NCBI GenBank assembly: GCA_903929925.1
Contig: CAIYWO010000395.1
Location: 1-6,339 of the forward strand
Origin: an uncultured beta proteobacterium
GTDB taxonomy: Bacteria > Pseudomonadota > Gammaproteobacteria > Burkholderiales > Burkholderiaceae_B
Length of the DNA: 6,339 bases
Direction: 5' to 3'
This document shows, in pieces, positions 5,545-6,339 of the stretch. Positions within the stretch are counted from its first letter, which is position 1. Each line of letters opens with the position of its first letter. The notes under the pieces were generated by a model. It did no database searches. It had not been told where the DNA came from and worked only from the letters and a program-made list of their open reading frames with translations. A program made the position numbers and the translations under genes.

Positions 5545-6251
5545 TAGAATGAGCGTCCCTCACCAACTTCTTCCTGTGTCACGCCATCACGAATATGGTA
5601 GATGCGTTTGAAAGTAGGAATAATTTTTTCATCGTGCGTCACGACAATAATGGCCGCCTGATACTGCTGTGCCAGCTGATTCAAAATCCGGATGACGGCT
5701 AAGGCTCGAACACCGTCGAGTGGCGCAGTCGGCTCGTCAGCCAAAATGACTGGAGGACGATTAACGAGTGCGCGCGCAATCGACACACGTTGCTGCTCTC
5801 CGCCGGACAGTTGTGCAGGCATCGCCTGTGCCCGATGCGCCACATCAAGTGCCCCTAGTAATTCGAGTGACAATTTCCGCGCCGCACCATTGGATTGCCC
5901 CGCCAACATCGGCAACAAGGCGACGTTATCCGTCACGTCAAGAAAAGGAATCAAATATGGAGCTTGAAAAATAAAGCCAATTTTGTCACGGCGCAGTGCA
6001 CGAAGATCTTTGATTTTCCATCCGTTATCGTAAATGATGGTGTCGCCCACCGTCATGCGGCCGGCCGTTGGCTCCACGACTGCACCCAGACATTTCAGCA
6101 ATGTACTTTTACCAGAACCCGAAGGACCGACTAGACCCACTACTTCGCCTGGCGAAACCACCATATTGATATCTTTTAGAGCATCGACGGCTGTGTCACC
6201 CGAGCCATACCGCTTGCGCACGCCTTCAATACGAATCCCCGTTGTATTCAT
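5544..6251 (-). CDS. ABC transporter ATP-binding protein, LolD/MacB-type
   Basis: A 235-residue cytoplasmic ATPase that would power an exporter of the MacB/LolCDE class. Visible motifs are Walker A GPSGSGKST (42-50), Q-loop Q96 (FIFQAPYL), signature LSGGEQQR (148-155), Walker B VILADEP (168-174), D-loop APLDG and switch His206 (VVTHDEK). The C-terminus YHIRDG...EEVGEGR resembles ATPases that pair with separate FtsX-like permeases. All catalytic residues are present. The open frame continues upstream to 6332, but ATG 6251 is chosen because GGAGG lies 5 nt before it, the protein then begins like its relatives (IRIEGVRKRYG), and the upstream part overlaps the permease end in another frame. It sits between the permease (1-nt gap) and the outer-membrane lipoprotein (TAATG overlap), implying one exporter operon. 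The substrate cannot be told from sequence. Confidence 0.94.
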   Translation of the reverse strand: MNTTGIRIEGVRKRYGSGDTAVDALKDINMVVSPGEVVGLVGPSGSGKSTLLKCLGAVVEPTAGRMTVGDTIIYDNGWKIKDLRALRRDKIGFIFQAPYLIPFLDVTDNVALLPMLAGQSNGAARKLSLELLGALDVAHRAQAMPAQLSGGEQQRVSIARALVNRPPVILADEPTAPLDGVRALAVIRILNQLAQQYQAAIIVVTHDEKIIPTFKRIYHIRDGVTQEEVGEGRSF

Positions 6252-6252
6252 A

Positions 6253-6339
6253 TCATCCTCCAATCGCATCAGCCGGATCGACTTTGAGAGCAGCCCAGAT
6301 CGCGACGACGCTAGCAAGAATACAAATGACAACGATGGC
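6253..6339 (-). CDS. FtsX/MacB-like ABC permease, C-terminal end only
   Basis: The last 28 codons of a gene entering from the right edge read AIVVICILASVVAIWAALK then VDPADAIGG and stop TGA. A final membrane helix followed by a short basic-to-DPA tail is typical of FtsX-domain permeases of the MacB/LolE type, where the end often reads like IDPAEAL. The stop is 1 nt before the ATPase ATG, and the ATPase Shine-Dalgarno sequence lies in its last codons, so the two are coupled. The segment is short, so the family call rests on the tail pattern and on the neighbouring ATPase. Confidence 0.75.
   Translation of the reverse strand, partial: AIVVICILASVVAIWAALKVDPADAIGG
6257..6261 (-). promoter_or_regulatory. 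Ribosome binding site for the ATPase gene
   Basis: GGAGG lies 5 nt before ATG 6251, within the last two Gly codons of the permease. It decides the ATPase start in favour of 6251 over the longer open frame. Confidence 0.75.

Noticed and set aside
4689..6134. Plus-strand open frames opposite the efflux and ATPase genes
   Set aside because: They are antisense to genes with clear motifs and have no recognisable product.
6252..6332. Upstream extension of the ATPase to 6332
   Set aside because: The extra residues are read out of frame across the permease end, which shows the typical helix and DPADA tail, and GGAGG points to ATG 6251.

Overview
All genes supported here lie on the minus strand, and read in that direction they run from the right edge to the left. 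The window suggests a Gram-negative proteobacterium, possibly a beta-proteobacterium of Burkholderiales type. The reasons are an outer-membrane efflux lipoprotein, an autotransporter-type surface protein, a FixJ-type two-component system and intermediate GC content. Taxonomy is inference only.

Right part (about 6339 to 4093): the last 28 codons of an FtsX/MacB-like ABC permease, a complete LolD/MacB-type ATPase, and a NodT/TolC-family outer-membrane efflux lipoprotein. They are packed as one transcription unit: the permease stop is 1 nt before the ATPase ATG, and the ATPase stop and lipoprotein start overlap as TAATG. Together they look like the end of a tripartite MacAB-TolC-like exporter operon. 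The lipoprotein gene is broken by a single in-frame amber codon (TAG at 5307-5305, codon 80). The reading frame continues intact for 403 codons on the far side, so this is a nonsense change and not a frameshift.

Middle (4092 to 3727): a 366-base stretch with no convincing gene. It holds a weak possible terminator, several inverted repeats, a run of eight G (C on the transcribed strand) and a possible sigma70-type promoter for the next gene.

Centre (3726 to 1613): a sensor histidine kinase with about seven membrane segments and a FixJ/LuxR-type response regulator, joined by an ATGA overlap. The kinase start is best placed at a GTG with a strong Shine-Dalgarno sequence, 14 codons inside the longest open frame.

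Left part (1612 to 1): a 105-base spacer with a perfect 22-bp palindrome flanked by two smaller inverted repeats. It is followed by the first 502 codons of an autotransporter-like protein (signal peptide, Asn/Gly/Thr-rich beta-helix repeats, one autotransporter-associated beta-strand repeat), cut off by the window edge. The most attractive hypothesis is a self-contained unit in which the two-component system controls the adjacent surface protein through the palindrome. That is inferred from position and symmetry, not shown.
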